Source: a bacterium (GTDB lineage Bacteria > Planctomycetota > Planctomycetia > Gemmatales > Gemmataceae). From it: 32,970 nucleotides of DNA. This document shows, piece by piece, positions 1-7,864 of this stretch. The notes under the pieces were generated by a model that did no database searches, was not told where the DNA came from, and worked only from the letters and a program-made list of their open reading frames with translations. The DNA is taken from assembly GCA_017308215.1 (NCBI GenBank), contig JAFKFQ010000454.1:1-32970 (forward strand), read 5' to 3'. The stretch's first letter is position 1. Each line of letters starts with the position of its first letter. Position numbers and translations under genes: made by a program.

Positions 1-265
1 GGTCCTGCTGCTCCAGCCGCTGCGGGGTGAACTCCTCCTCGAACCGGTCGCGCACCTGCTCCATGGTGTGCTGGCCGTCGAACAGGCTGAAGACGAAGTA
101 CTCCTGCTTGTTGAACCGGTAGTAGCGGAGGCACACCGGGTCTTTGACGACGTGGAAGCCCTTCCCCTCGTACTTCTGCTCGTACACCTGAAGGTCCGGC
201 CGGACCTTCAGCCGGACCTGCTTGCGTCGCTCGGCCGGGTTGTTGAGGTTGGTGGTGAGGTCCAT
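1..265 (-). CDS. N-terminus of PqqD-like/M50-type membrane protein (partial)
   Basis: The gene is cut by the left window edge; 88 codons are visible, starting at an ATG at 265. The residues read as a compact soluble domain: a basic start (RLKVRPDLQVYEQKYEGKG), a beta-hairpin (FHVVKDPVCLRYYRFNKQEY), then helices (DGQHTMEQVRDRFEEEFTPQ). This resembles the PqqD-like winged-helix fold found at the N-terminus of planctomycete site-2-protease (M50) proteins that sit next to HlyD adaptors. The two genes upstream on the same strand are both HlyD-type, which supports that reading. The zinc motif of M50 (HExxH) would lie outside the window, so the peptidase part is inferred from context only. It is probably the third gene of an operon, 101 bp after the WD40-HlyD gene, with a hairpin in the gap. 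Confidence 0.6.
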   Translation of the reverse strand, partial: MDLTTNLNNPAERRKQVRLKVRPDLQVYEQKYEGKGFHVVKDPVCLRYYRFNKQEYFVFSLFDGQHTMEQVRDRFEEEFTPQRLEQQD

Positions 266-280
266 GGGAGTGGTCGGTTC

Positions 281-356
281 TCAGTGGTCAGTGATCAGCC
301 GGAGGATGAGAGGTCAGTCGCCGAGCCGGGATGCCCGGCTGACGACTGACCACTGA
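281..356. repeat. Intergenic hairpin built from GTCAGT words
   Basis: A 12-base inverted repeat, TCAGTGGTCAGT at 281-292 and ACTGACCACTGA at 345-356, is perfect. A more compact hairpin competes for the same right arm: GGTCAGTCG (312-320) pairs with CGACTGACC (343-351), and inside it AGCCGGG (324-330) pairs with CCCGGCT (334-340) around an ATG loop. It fills the gap between the WD40-HlyD gene and the next minus-strand gene. It could be a terminator, an attenuator-like leader or a dispersed repeat. There is no U-tract, so intrinsic termination is unproven. Confidence 0.7.
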
Positions 357-366
357 CAACTGATGA

Positions 367-2412
367 CTACTGCCCCGGGTTGATGACCACCGTCGCCGCC
401 GAGCGGTCGCGGAGACCGAGCTCGCGGTTGTCCATCTCGACGCGGACGGTCACCTGGCGGTTGTCCGAGGCGTCCACGTACACCACCTTGCCGGTGTACG
501 CCTTCCGGTTCGTCGGCGCCGCCCACAGGTGGACGGTCCCGCGCTCGGTCCCGACGGCGAGGAACTTGTGCGCCTCCGTGTGGCTGAACGCCCCCGCCGT
601 CACGCCGACGCGGCCCGGGGTGAACAGCCGGGCGATCTCGGCCCCGCGGCCGCCGGTCGCCGCCACGCTCCACACCTGGAGCCCGCCCTTGAGCTCCCCT
701 TCCCCGCCCGCGGTGAGGAGGAGGCTGTCGTCGCGGTTGAAGACGGCGAGGGCCGCGAACGTCGCCGTCGGGCCGACGTTCTGCACCTGCCCGGCGGTCT
801 GCCGGTCGGCGAGGCAGAGGAGGTCGAGGCGATTCTTGTCGTTGTCGAACACGACCCGCCCGCCGTCCGAGCTGACGCCGAGCACGTCCACGGCGCCGCT
901 GCGGTGGTCGATGGTGCGGGCGACGGCGGCCTTCTCGGCGCCGAGCCGCCACACCTTCAGCGTGCGGTCCTTCGAGGCGGTGACGAGCGTCCCCTGGGGG
1001 GTGAACTGGAGGCTGGTCACGGCGTCGCGGTGCTCGGGCGGCAGCGTGTACAGCTTCTTCCAGTTGGCCACGTCCCAGACGAACACGTCGCGACCGGCCG
1101 CGGACGCCATGAACTGCCCGTTCGGGCTGAACGCGACGGCTCCGACGGCGGCGGCGTGGGCCTCGGCGAGTTCCTGCCCGTCACCGTTGACCTGCCCGGG
1201 GTTCGACAGGTCGAACACCCGCAGCTTGCCGTCGTCGGAGCCGGTCACGGCGACCGGGTGGACGCCCACCGGCGTGCAGGCGACCGAGCGGACCGGGACG
1301 GGGTGGTTGAGGCTGTGCGCGGCGCCGGCGGGGGTCGTCGCGTCCCACACGCGACCGGTGCCGTCGGCGCTGACGGTGACGACGAGCGGGCGGTCGGCGT
1401 GCGACGACACGGCCATGCCGGTGACGGCGGCGCGGTGGAGGGGGAGCGTCTTGTCCGGGGCGCTGGGGATGGCCGGCTCGACGGCGACGGTCATCCCGCG
1501 GCGGACGAGCCCGGCGTACTGCACGTCGAGAAACCCTTCGAGCCGCACGCGGTCGGTCGCCTGGATTTCGAGGATCTTCTCGCCGGCCTTCACGAACTCG
1601 CCGGGGTGCTTCGACTTCGCCCGCACAACGCCGTTCACGCTGCTGTAGATCTGGTGCCGGCGGATCATCACGTTGGCCTCCTTCAGTTCGGAGACCGCCT
1701 TGGCGATCGTCTGCCCGGCCTGGGCCAGGTTCTCCTGGAACCGGGTCAGCGTGATCTGATCCTGGAGCAGGTCGCCCTTCGAGCCGCCGCCGCGCTCCTG
1801 CGCCTCCTTCGTCAGTTTCAACTTCTCGACCGTCAGCTTGACGCCTTCGGTGGCCGACTCGATGACCTTCCCGGCGGCCGATTCGGACGCGATCGCGGCC
1901 TCCTTGCGGGCGAAGAAGAGTTGGTCGTCGAGCATGCAGATCAGCTGCCCGACCTTGACCGTGTCGCCCTCCTGGAGCTTCCGGTATTTCTTCAGTTTCG
2001 CCAGCTCCTGCGGATCGTAGACGGGGTGCGGTTGGCCCGGAACCGGGATCCGCTTGACCTGCTCCAGGTCACGCGGGTGGTAGACGAGGTCCACGTCCCC
2101 GGCCGGGATCGCGTCGTCGCGCACCGCGAGGAGGTCGATCGTCCCGTCTACCTCAGACGACACCTGCTGCCGCTCCTCGTACTGGACCGTGCAGTTCGGC
2201 ACGACCAGTGGCTCGCGCCCGGTGAGAGGGGCGAGCGCCAGCTTCACCGGCGCCTTCGCGGGGTAGAGTGGCGCGCCGACATCGACGTTCGGGTCTTCGG
2301 GCGCGGCGGCGCTGCCACCGGGTTTCACGTCCGAAGTGCCACTTCGCCCACAGCCGGCGGCGAAGGCCGCGGCGCACAGGGCGGGGAGGAGAAGGAGGTA
2401 GCGGGCACGCAT
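367..2412 (-). CDS. HlyD-type periplasmic adaptor lipoprotein with inserted WD40 propeller
   Basis: A 681-residue lipoprotein. The start at 2412 was chosen because it gives a clean signal peptide with lipobox (AAFAAGC); the frame stays open upstream without a plausible signal. Domain order: signal and lipobox 1-21; first half of a lipoyl-like domain near 65-85; a coiled-coil hairpin about 165-275; second lipoyl half (NGVVRAKSKHPGEFVKAGE) near 275-295; start of the HlyD beta-barrel to about 320; WD40 repeats about 325-632 (for example TASKDRTLKVWRLG, SDDGKLRVFDLS); then a barrel strand pair (AYTGKVVYVDASDNRQVTV) to the end. The propeller therefore interrupts the adaptor barrel. Adaptors of this family link an inner-membrane transporter or protease to the envelope. 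It lies 160 bp downstream of the GAF-HlyD gene and probably works with it. Substrate unknown. Confidence 0.85.
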   Translation of the reverse strand: MRARYLLLLPALCAAAFAAGCGRSGTSDVKPGGSAAAPEDPNVDVGAPLYPAKAPVKLALAPLTGREPLVVPNCTVQYEERQQVSSEVDGTIDLLAVRDDAIPAGDVDLVYHPRDLEQVKRIPVPGQPHPVYDPQELAKLKKYRKLQEGDTVKVGQLICMLDDQLFFARKEAAIASESAAGKVIESATEGVKLTVEKLKLTKEAQERGGGSKGDLLQDQITLTRFQENLAQAGQTIAKAVSELKEANVMIRRHQIYSSVNGVVRAKSKHPGEFVKAGEKILEIQATDRVRLEGFLDVQYAGLVRRGMTVAVEPAIPSAPDKTLPLHRAAVTGMAVSSHADRPLVVTVSADGTGRVWDATTPAGAAHSLNHPVPVRSVACTPVGVHPVAVTGSDDGKLRVFDLSNPGQVNGDGQELAEAHAAAVGAVAFSPNGQFMASAAGRDVFVWDVANWKKLYTLPPEHRDAVTSLQFTPQGTLVTASKDRTLKVWRLGAEKAAVARTIDHRSGAVDVLGVSSDGGRVVFDNDKNRLDLLCLADRQTAGQVQNVGPTATFAALAVFNRDDSLLLTAGGEGELKGGLQVWSVAATGGRGAEIARLFTPGRVGVTAGAFSHTEAHKFLAVGTERGTVHLWAAPTNRKAYTGKVVYVDASDNRQVTVRVEMDNRELGLRDRSAATVVINPGQ

Positions 2413-2509
2413 GGCGGTTCCCTCGGGAACGGGGTACGGGGTCGTGTCCTGGGTGCCCCCGGTCCCGACCGCTCGGCCGGGGGGCGTGGGGCGGATTGGC
2501 GTAAGCACG

Positions 2510-2567
2510 GAGTGAAGAACGCAGAGTGCAGAATGACGACGCTGGTCTGATTCTGCGTTCTTCACTC
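2510..2567. repeat. 16-bp perfect inverted repeat, TTCTGCGTTCTTCACTC family
   Basis: GAGTGAAGAACGCAGA (2510-2525) and TCTGCGTTCTTCACTC (2552-2567) are perfect inverted copies with a 26-base spacer. The element starts 6 bases past the stop codon of the GAF-HlyD gene and lies ahead of the WD40-HlyD gene. On the minus strand it directly follows the stop, where a transcript-end or mRNA-stabilising hairpin would be expected. The text-like words (GAGTGAAGAACGCAGA, GCAGAGTGCAGAATG) look like dispersed intergenic repeats. Confidence 0.75.
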
Positions 2568-2572
2568 TGCGT

Positions 2573-4768
2573 TTAAAAGAAGAAGACCACCTTCTCGTAG
2601 AACCATTCCCAGACGCCGTGGAACATCGCGTAGCCCAGGGCGTGGTCACCGCAGCGGACGCGGGTGCTGACTTCGAGGCCGGTCACGAACAGCGACTCGG
2701 GGACGCGATCCGCCGGCGTCATGTCGTCGAGGTTCAGTTTCACGTAGGCGGTCACGACGGGCTCGTTCTCGTCCTGGTCGTTCTTGTTCGGCACCGCCTC
2801 GGCGGCGATGTCGTCCTTGTAGAGCCGGCCGAGGAAGCGGTCGTCGGGCATGCTGCGGAGGAGCACGTCCACGTCGAGGTACGGGCGGCCCTTGCCGTCG
2901 TTGTCGCGCTTGTACATCTTCGGGTCGGTGAAGGCCCGCATGATCTGGCCGACGTTCCGTTGCGGCACCTTCAGCTCGACCTGCCACGCCCCCTTGAGGT
3001 TGCCGACCCGCAGCACCTCCTCGCTCGGCCGCATCGTCCGGCCGAGCAGGTTCTCGCGGCGGTCGTCGTTCAGCACCGTCCACTTGTCCGCCCCGGCGGG
3101 GCGCTTGAGCGTGGCGTCGAACCGGCCGGTCTTGGCGAAGAACCAGCCTGGCCGGGCTTGCGTCGCGTTGAACGCCTCGTCGAGCGCCCGCATGTTCTTA
3201 GTCGCGCTCTCGATCGCCAGCCGGGCCTGCTCGTTCTCGGACGTGAGCCGGAGCTTGTCGGTGGTCGAGAGCCGCTGGTCGCCGAGCAGCAGCGCCGTGC
3301 TCGTCTGCTTCGCCTGCGCCTCGGACAGCTTGGACATCAGCCCCCGGTACTCGCCTTCAAGCTGTGCGTCGTGGAGTTCGACCACCGAGTAGTCCGGGCC
3401 GATCTCGTCGCCGGGCTTCACCATCACGCGGCGGATCTGCCCCTCGCGCGGGGCGTACACCTTGGTGATCTCGACCGGCTGCATCTGCCCCTTGGCGTCC
3501 ATCCGCAGCGGGTACGGGACGACGATCATGGCGCTGACCAGCAGCGCCAGCGCGACGGTGCCGGCGGCGATGTAGAAGCGGCCCTTCCCGCCGACGCCCT
3601 CCTGCACCTTGGCGATCGGCCACCACAGGAACTTGAGCGGCACGCGCTTGAGCTCGGCCGCATTGTACAGCGCCGGGGCGGCGTGCTTGGCGACCAGTTC
3701 GAGCCGCTGCACCATCGGCGCGGCGTCTTCCGGCGGGTTGAAGCTCTCCAGCACCAGCACCGACCGGGCCGGCTTCGCCTGATCCTTCTCGCGCTCGTCG
3801 CGGATCGGCTGGACGACAAGGAGTTTCGGCTGGCTCTCGTTCAGGTACTCGTCGAGCGAGTGCGACACGTCCGGCGGCAGGCCGGCGTCCTTGACCCCCT
3901 TGAACGTCAGCGTCTCGCCCCAGGCGATGACCGCCTCCATCAGAAGCCGCAGCCGGCGGACGTGGGTGCTAGCCTTCTCCACCACGTCGGCCCCGCTCAC
4001 GGCCTCGACCGTCACCTTCTTGCGGGCGTGGCGGATGCCGACGCACAGCCGGTCGCACTCGACAAGTTTCCGCCCCTCGTTGGCGACGTGGTAGGCGACT
4101 TCGGTCGGGTTCAGCGTCCCGTGGATGAGACGGGCGAACGTCTCGACCTGCGTGAACGTGCGTTCGATGCCGGTGGTGCTGCGGGCGTTCGAGAACTGGT
4201 GGTACTGGCTGGCGTACCCGGCCATCTGGAACGTGTAGTTCAAGAAGGTCGGGTAAAGCTTCGGGTCGAGCGCCGGGTCCTGGAACACCTCCAGTACACC
4301 GAGTGCCGTCTTGTCCGGTGTGACGATCGGGGCGAACAGCGCGAAGTAGTCGGTGAGATTCGCCGCCGGGATGCCGGGGTCGCCGGGGGCCGCAGCCGGC
4401 GCGGCCTGGTTCGGCGCGAGGCGGCCGTTCGGCTCCAGCATCAGCGGCCGGGGCGGCGCCGACTGAAACACCTGACGCAGTACCTCGTTATGGCACTGCC
4501 GGCCGCCGCGGCGGTTCTCCAGACCGACCTTCTCAAGGTTGACCTGGCAAGCGATCTGGAGGAAACCCTGCGGCGTTCGCAGCCACACGGCGCCAGCCGG
4601 CGCGTCGATGGCGGCGAGGGTGCGGTTCAGGAACTGCTGGTAGAAATCGGAGGGTGCCAAGGCGGAACCCGCCAGTTTAGACGCCGCCTCGAACGCCTCC
4701 TCGATCTGCCGGCCGTAGCGATTCTTGGGATCGTTCGATCCGCCGGAACTGCTGCTACCTGTGGACAT
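2573..4768 (-). CDS. GAF-domain membrane protein with C-terminal HlyD adaptor domain
   Basis: A 731-residue protein from the ATG at 4768. A TTG at 4792 in the same frame has a better GAGG ribosome site and would add 8 residues, so the start is not settled. Order: a Ser/Gly-rich tip; a GAF-like domain about 15-190; a second GAF-like domain about 200-380 (TFARLIHGTLNPTEVAYHVA, then LLVVQPIRDE); one membrane helix about 398-418 (AGTVALALLVSAMIVV); then an HlyD lipoyl segment (YAPREGQIRRVMVKPGDEIG), a coiled coil and a barrel-like region to the C-terminus, which ends WEWFYEKVVFFF. The topology implies cytoplasmic GAF sensing joined across the inner membrane to a periplasmic adaptor. It is the first gene of a minus-strand run with a second HlyD adaptor and an M50-like gene. 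Ligand and exported substrate cannot be read from the sequence. Confidence 0.85.
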   Translation of the reverse strand: MSTGSSSSGGSNDPKNRYGRQIEEAFEAASKLAGSALAPSDFYQQFLNRTLAAIDAPAGAVWLRTPQGFLQIACQVNLEKVGLENRRGGRQCHNEVLRQVFQSAPPRPLMLEPNGRLAPNQAAPAAAPGDPGIPAANLTDYFALFAPIVTPDKTALGVLEVFQDPALDPKLYPTFLNYTFQMAGYASQYHQFSNARSTTGIERTFTQVETFARLIHGTLNPTEVAYHVANEGRKLVECDRLCVGIRHARKKVTVEAVSGADVVEKASTHVRRLRLLMEAVIAWGETLTFKGVKDAGLPPDVSHSLDEYLNESQPKLLVVQPIRDEREKDQAKPARSVLVLESFNPPEDAAPMVQRLELVAKHAAPALYNAAELKRVPLKFLWWPIAKVQEGVGGKGRFYIAAGTVALALLVSAMIVVPYPLRMDAKGQMQPVEITKVYAPREGQIRRVMVKPGDEIGPDYSVVELHDAQLEGEYRGLMSKLSEAQAKQTSTALLLGDQRLSTTDKLRLTSENEQARLAIESATKNMRALDEAFNATQARPGWFFAKTGRFDATLKRPAGADKWTVLNDDRRENLLGRTMRPSEEVLRVGNLKGAWQVELKVPQRNVGQIMRAFTDPKMYKRDNDGKGRPYLDVDVLLRSMPDDRFLGRLYKDDIAAEAVPNKNDQDENEPVVTAYVKLNLDDMTPADRVPESLFVTGLEVSTRVRCGDHALGYAMFHGVWEWFYEKVVFFF

Positions 4769-4836
4769 TGCGGAGGTCGGAGTAGGCGTCAAGGGAGACC
4801 TCGCAGAGAGGCGGTAAAATCGGCAAATCCACTACT

Positions 4837-4864
4837 AGCATAACGCCGCGCCGACCATGAGCAA
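4837..4864 (-). promoter_or_regulatory. Candidate promoter for the GAF-HlyD operon
   Basis: On the minus strand TTGCTC (4859-4864) and TATGCT (4837-4842) are separated by 16 bases, about 70 bases ahead of the GAF-HlyD start. The -10 matches 4 of 6 consensus positions and the -35 only 3 of 6. The surrounding 4769-5038 gap is otherwise without recognisable genes. Confidence 0.3.
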
Positions 4865-5038
4865 GCGAAGCCGGCACCCCACACCTGCCACCGACACGCT
4901 TCCGCGAGAAGGTGTGCCGTCTGGGCGAACGTCGCGGCCGCGGTTGGAGGGGGCGCTCCATCCTGACGATTCTGGAATTTCCCGAGATTGTCCGCCCGGG
5001 ACCGGAACCCTAGTTCCAAATGCCGCCTCGGGCCGCCG

Positions 5039-5395
5039 TTACCGGTCCGGGTGCTGGTTCTCCCAAGTGAGGATGTGGTGCATCAGGTCGGGCGGCTCGA
5101 TGTCGGCCGGCGGGAGCGGCCAGTTGAATCGCTCGGCGGCGGCGAGTTGGGTGGCCGCGCCACGGCCCGCCGGCTCGTTCCACAACTGCACGAACCGGCT
5201 GATCGCCCGCCCACGGCGGCACAGCCGCTTGACGCACGACCACGCGTCGTCCTCGGTGCGGGCGGCCTCGGCGAGGAGTTCGGTCCAGTCGGCGACCCAC
5301 TCGACGAGCATCTTCGCCTCGATGTCCCCGAGCCCGCGCGTCAGCGCCTCGTCCCGGAGGACGTGGCGGAGCATCGGGTCACACGATGTCGACAT
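5039..5395 (-). CDS. Small uncharacterised protein (118 aa)
   Basis: Not recognised. The start at 5395 (MSTSCDPMLRHVLRDE) was chosen because it follows a G-rich ribosome-site candidate (GGGGGA) and because the longer open frame upstream is low-complexity Arg/Pro/Gly. The 118 residues are mostly helical, acidic and Trp-containing (AKMLVEWVADWTELLAEAA, RAISRFVQLWNE), with no signal peptide, membrane segment or metal motif, so a small cytosolic protein is likely. It is transcribed divergently from the acyl-ACP synthetase gene and 270 bp upstream of the GAF-HlyD gene on the same strand. Codon usage (G/C at third positions) looks genuine. Confidence 0.65.
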   Translation of the reverse strand: MSTSCDPMLRHVLRDEALTRGLGDIEAKMLVEWVADWTELLAEAARTEDDAWSCVKRLCRRGRAISRFVQLWNEPAGRGAATQLAAAERFNWPLPPADIEPPDLMHHILTWENQHPDR

Positions 5396-5696
5396 GAACG
5401 GTCCCCCGGCCGCCGGCGGGAGGGCGTGGCGGCTCACAACGCGGCCCCGCGGGCGGGGCGATCGGCCAACGGCCGTCGTTCCCCCTCCCCACCCGCGGGT
5501 GCCCTTCCCCGTGGCCCGAACCGCTCGCGGTCGGGCCGCCTCTTGGCATGATCGTGCGAAGCAGGGGTGCGTATAACGGCCGCCCGGGGCGCTCGCAAGC
5601 GGATATCGGGAAGAACCGATGAAGCCCGGCGCTGGCGGCGGTTGCCCGGCCGGACTATCCTCATCCCTCGTCCCTCCCCACGCATCCCACCGCGTC
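5396..5696. other. Divergent intergenic region with one possible -10 element
   Basis: A 301-bp gap between divergent starts with no credible gene; the open frames in it are low-complexity by-products of high GC. TATAAC at 5572-5577 matches a -10 at 5 of 6 positions, about 120 bases before the plus-strand start at 5697, but no fitting -35 lies 16-18 bases upstream. Nothing else was recognised. Confidence 0.4.
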
Positions 5697-7835
5697 ATGC
5701 TGTCACTCCTCGCCGGCCTCGTCGTGCGGCTCCTCTACCGGTTCCGCGTGCTGGGCCGGGACCGCGTGCCGCGGCGCGGCGCGTGCCTCGTCGTCGCCAA
5801 CCGCGTCGGCCCGCTCGACCGGCTCATGCTCCGCGCCGCGTGCCCGCGCGGCCTGGTAGTCCTGCCCGACACCGGCATCGACATCACCGCCGCGGTCGCG
5901 GCGCTCGACCGCGGCGGGGCGGTGCTGATGTTCCCCGAGGGCGAGGCGACGCGCAGCGGCCACCTGCGGGCGTTCGGCCCCGAGGTCGAAGCGGTCCTGG
6001 CGGCGACGCGTGCGGACGTGGCCGTGGTGCCGGTGGCGACGGACGGCGTGTGGGGCGGGTGGTTCAGCTACTCGGCGGGTCGGCTGTTCTGGAAGCGCCC
6101 GCGCGGGTGGCGCGTGACCACCGGCGTGGCGTTCGGCGACCCGCTGCCGAAGACGACGCCGGCGTCGGAACTCCGCCTCGCGGTCGAGGAAGTGCGGGCC
6201 GACCTCGCCATCCGGCTCAGCGATTCTACGCCGCTCGTCCACAGGGCGTTCCTGCGGAACGCGGTCGCGCTGCGGAACCTGTTCCGCCCGTGCGTCATCG
6301 ACTACGCGGCCGGCGAAAAGACACTCACCTGGGGGAAGACGTTCGTTGCGGCGATGTGTGTCACGACCTACCTCCGCGGCCGTGTCGGCGACGCGCCGAA
6401 CGTCGGCGTGTGGCTCCCGACCAGCCTCGGCGGGGCGCTGGTGAACCTGGCGATCGCGTTCCTCGGCCGGGCGTCGGTGAACCTGAACTACACCGCCGGC
6501 GCCGGCCCGGTCACGTCCGCGGCGCGGCAGGCGGGGCTGAAGGTGGTGGTCACGTCGAAGCGGTTCCTGATGCGATTCCCCCTGGAGTTGCCCGACGACA
6601 TCGAGCGCATCTACGCCGAAGACGTACTCGCCTCGATCACGAAGGGGCAGCAAATCCGCACGTTCTTGATGGCAGTCTTCCTGCCGGCATGGGTCATCGA
6701 CCGGTTCGTTCTCGGCCTTCACAAGCGGAAGCCGGACGACGTGCTCACGGTGGTGTTCTCCAGCGGTAGCACCGGTGAGCCGAAGGGGATCGTGCTGACG
6801 CACCGCAACGTCGGGTCGAACGTGGACTCGGCGATCCGCACGATCCAGATACGCCCGAGCGACAAGCTCCTCGGCGTGCTACCGTTCTTTCACAGCTTCG
6901 GGTACACGGTCTGCCTGTGGGCGCCGCTCGTGGCCGGGGCGACGGCGATCTATTCGCCCGATCCGAAGGCGGCGAAGGAGGTCGGCATCATCGTCCGCAA
7001 GCACGGTGCGACGCTGATGCTCAGCACGGCCACGTTCCTCCGCTTCTACCTCCGCCGCTGCGATGCCGACGACTTCCGCTCGGTCCGCATCCTCATCTGC
7101 GGCGCCGAGAAGCTGCCGGTGAAGCTCCAGGACGAGTTCCAGGCACGGTTCGGCGTGTTGCCGCTCGAAGGGTACGGTTGCACTGAACTGTCGCCGGTCG
7201 TCTCGACGAACCTGCACGCGATCACGATCGACGGCGTGACGCACGAGTGCAACGCCCGCGGCACGGTGGGTCGGCCGATCGTCGGCGTGGCGATGCGCGC
7301 CTTCACCCAGGAGGATCGCCAACCGCTGCCGACGGGTGAGGAGGGCGTGCTGTGCGGCAAGGGGCCGAACGTGATGCTCGGCTACCTGCACCAGCCGGAG
7401 AAGACGAAGGCGGCGGTGCAGGACGGCTGGTACAGCACCGGCGACGTGGGGCTGGTGCGGGCGGACGGGTTCATCCTGATCACCGGCCGCGTGAGCCGGT
7501 TCGCCAAGATCGCCGGCGAAATGGTGCCGCTGGAACGGCTCGAAGAGGAACTCCACGACCTGCACGGCGGCGGTGACCGGGTGCTGGCGGTGGCGGCGGT
7601 ATCGGACGAGAAGCGCGGCGAGCGGCTGGTGGTGCTGATGCTGCGGGAGGTGGCCGACACGATGGGCGAGTTACTCGCCCGGCTGCCGGCGCGCGGCCTG
7701 CCGAACCTGTGGATCCCGGACGAACGTGACTGCTACGAGGTGAAGGAACTCCCGACACTCGGGAGCGGCAAGCTCGACCTGAAGCGTGTCGGGGAGGTGG
7801 CGAAGGAGTTGGCGGCCGGGAAGCCGGCTTCGTAG
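5697..7835 (+). CDS. Aas-like acyltransferase/acyl-ACP synthetase fusion
   Basis: 712 residues, close to the 719 of E. coli Aas. Aas reacylates 2-acyl-glycerophosphoethanolamine with acyl groups activated as acyl-ACP. Residues 1-190 are a PlsC-type domain: motif III FPEG is at 79-82, but motif I reads NRVGPLD (35-41), so the catalytic His of HxxxxD is Arg36. Residues from about 230 form an AMP-forming ligase: SSGSTGEPKG near 353, GYGCTELSPV, YSTGDVGL, GRVSRFAKIAGE and a C-terminal LPTLGSGKLDLKR holding the expected catalytic lysine. The start at 5697 (MLSLLAGLVVRLLYRF) fits the usual membrane-associated N-terminus; the frame is open 78 bases further up without family-like sequence. The ligase half looks intact. 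It stands alone as a transcription unit and ends at the convergent palindrome 7865-7987. Confidence 0.85.
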   Translation: MLSLLAGLVVRLLYRFRVLGRDRVPRRGACLVVANRVGPLDRLMLRAACPRGLVVLPDTGIDITAAVAALDRGGAVLMFPEGEATRSGHLRAFGPEVEAVLAATRADVAVVPVATDGVWGGWFSYSAGRLFWKRPRGWRVTTGVAFGDPLPKTTPASELRLAVEEVRADLAIRLSDSTPLVHRAFLRNAVALRNLFRPCVIDYAAGEKTLTWGKTFVAAMCVTTYLRGRVGDAPNVGVWLPTSLGGALVNLAIAFLGRASVNLNYTAGAGPVTSAARQAGLKVVVTSKRFLMRFPLELPDDIERIYAEDVLASITKGQQIRTFLMAVFLPAWVIDRFVLGLHKRKPDDVLTVVFSSGSTGEPKGIVLTHRNVGSNVDSAIRTIQIRPSDKLLGVLPFFHSFGYTVCLWAPLVAGATAIYSPDPKAAKEVGIIVRKHGATLMLSTATFLRFYLRRCDADDFRSVRILICGAEKLPVKLQDEFQARFGVLPLEGYGCTELSPVVSTNLHAITIDGVTHECNARGTVGRPIVGVAMRAFTQEDRQPLPTGEEGVLCGKGPNVMLGYLHQPEKTKAAVQDGWYSTGDVGLVRADGFILITGRVSRFAKIAGEMVPLERLEEELHDLHGGGDRVLAVAAVSDEKRGERLVVLMLREVADTMGELLARLPARGLPNLWIPDERDCYEVKELPTLGSGKLDLKRVGEVAKELAAGKPAS

Positions 7836-7864
7836 TGCTCCGTCGCTCGCTCAGTATCGGGTCT

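Noticed and set aside
529..2550. Long plus-strand open frame opposite the WD40-HlyD gene
   Set aside because: It mirrors the minus-strand gene, which has clear lipobox, adaptor and WD40 motifs. The opposite reading is Arg/Val/Asp-rich without domains, the usual effect of high GC.
2618..4843. Long plus-strand open frame opposite the GAF-HlyD gene
   Set aside because: Same reason: the minus strand has GAF, membrane and HlyD segments, while the plus frame is a low-complexity complement.
5543..5558. Sigma-54-like site (TTGGCATGATCGTGC)
   Set aside because: The GG and GC dinucleotides are separated by 9 bases rather than the required 10, and the -12 element lacks TTGC.
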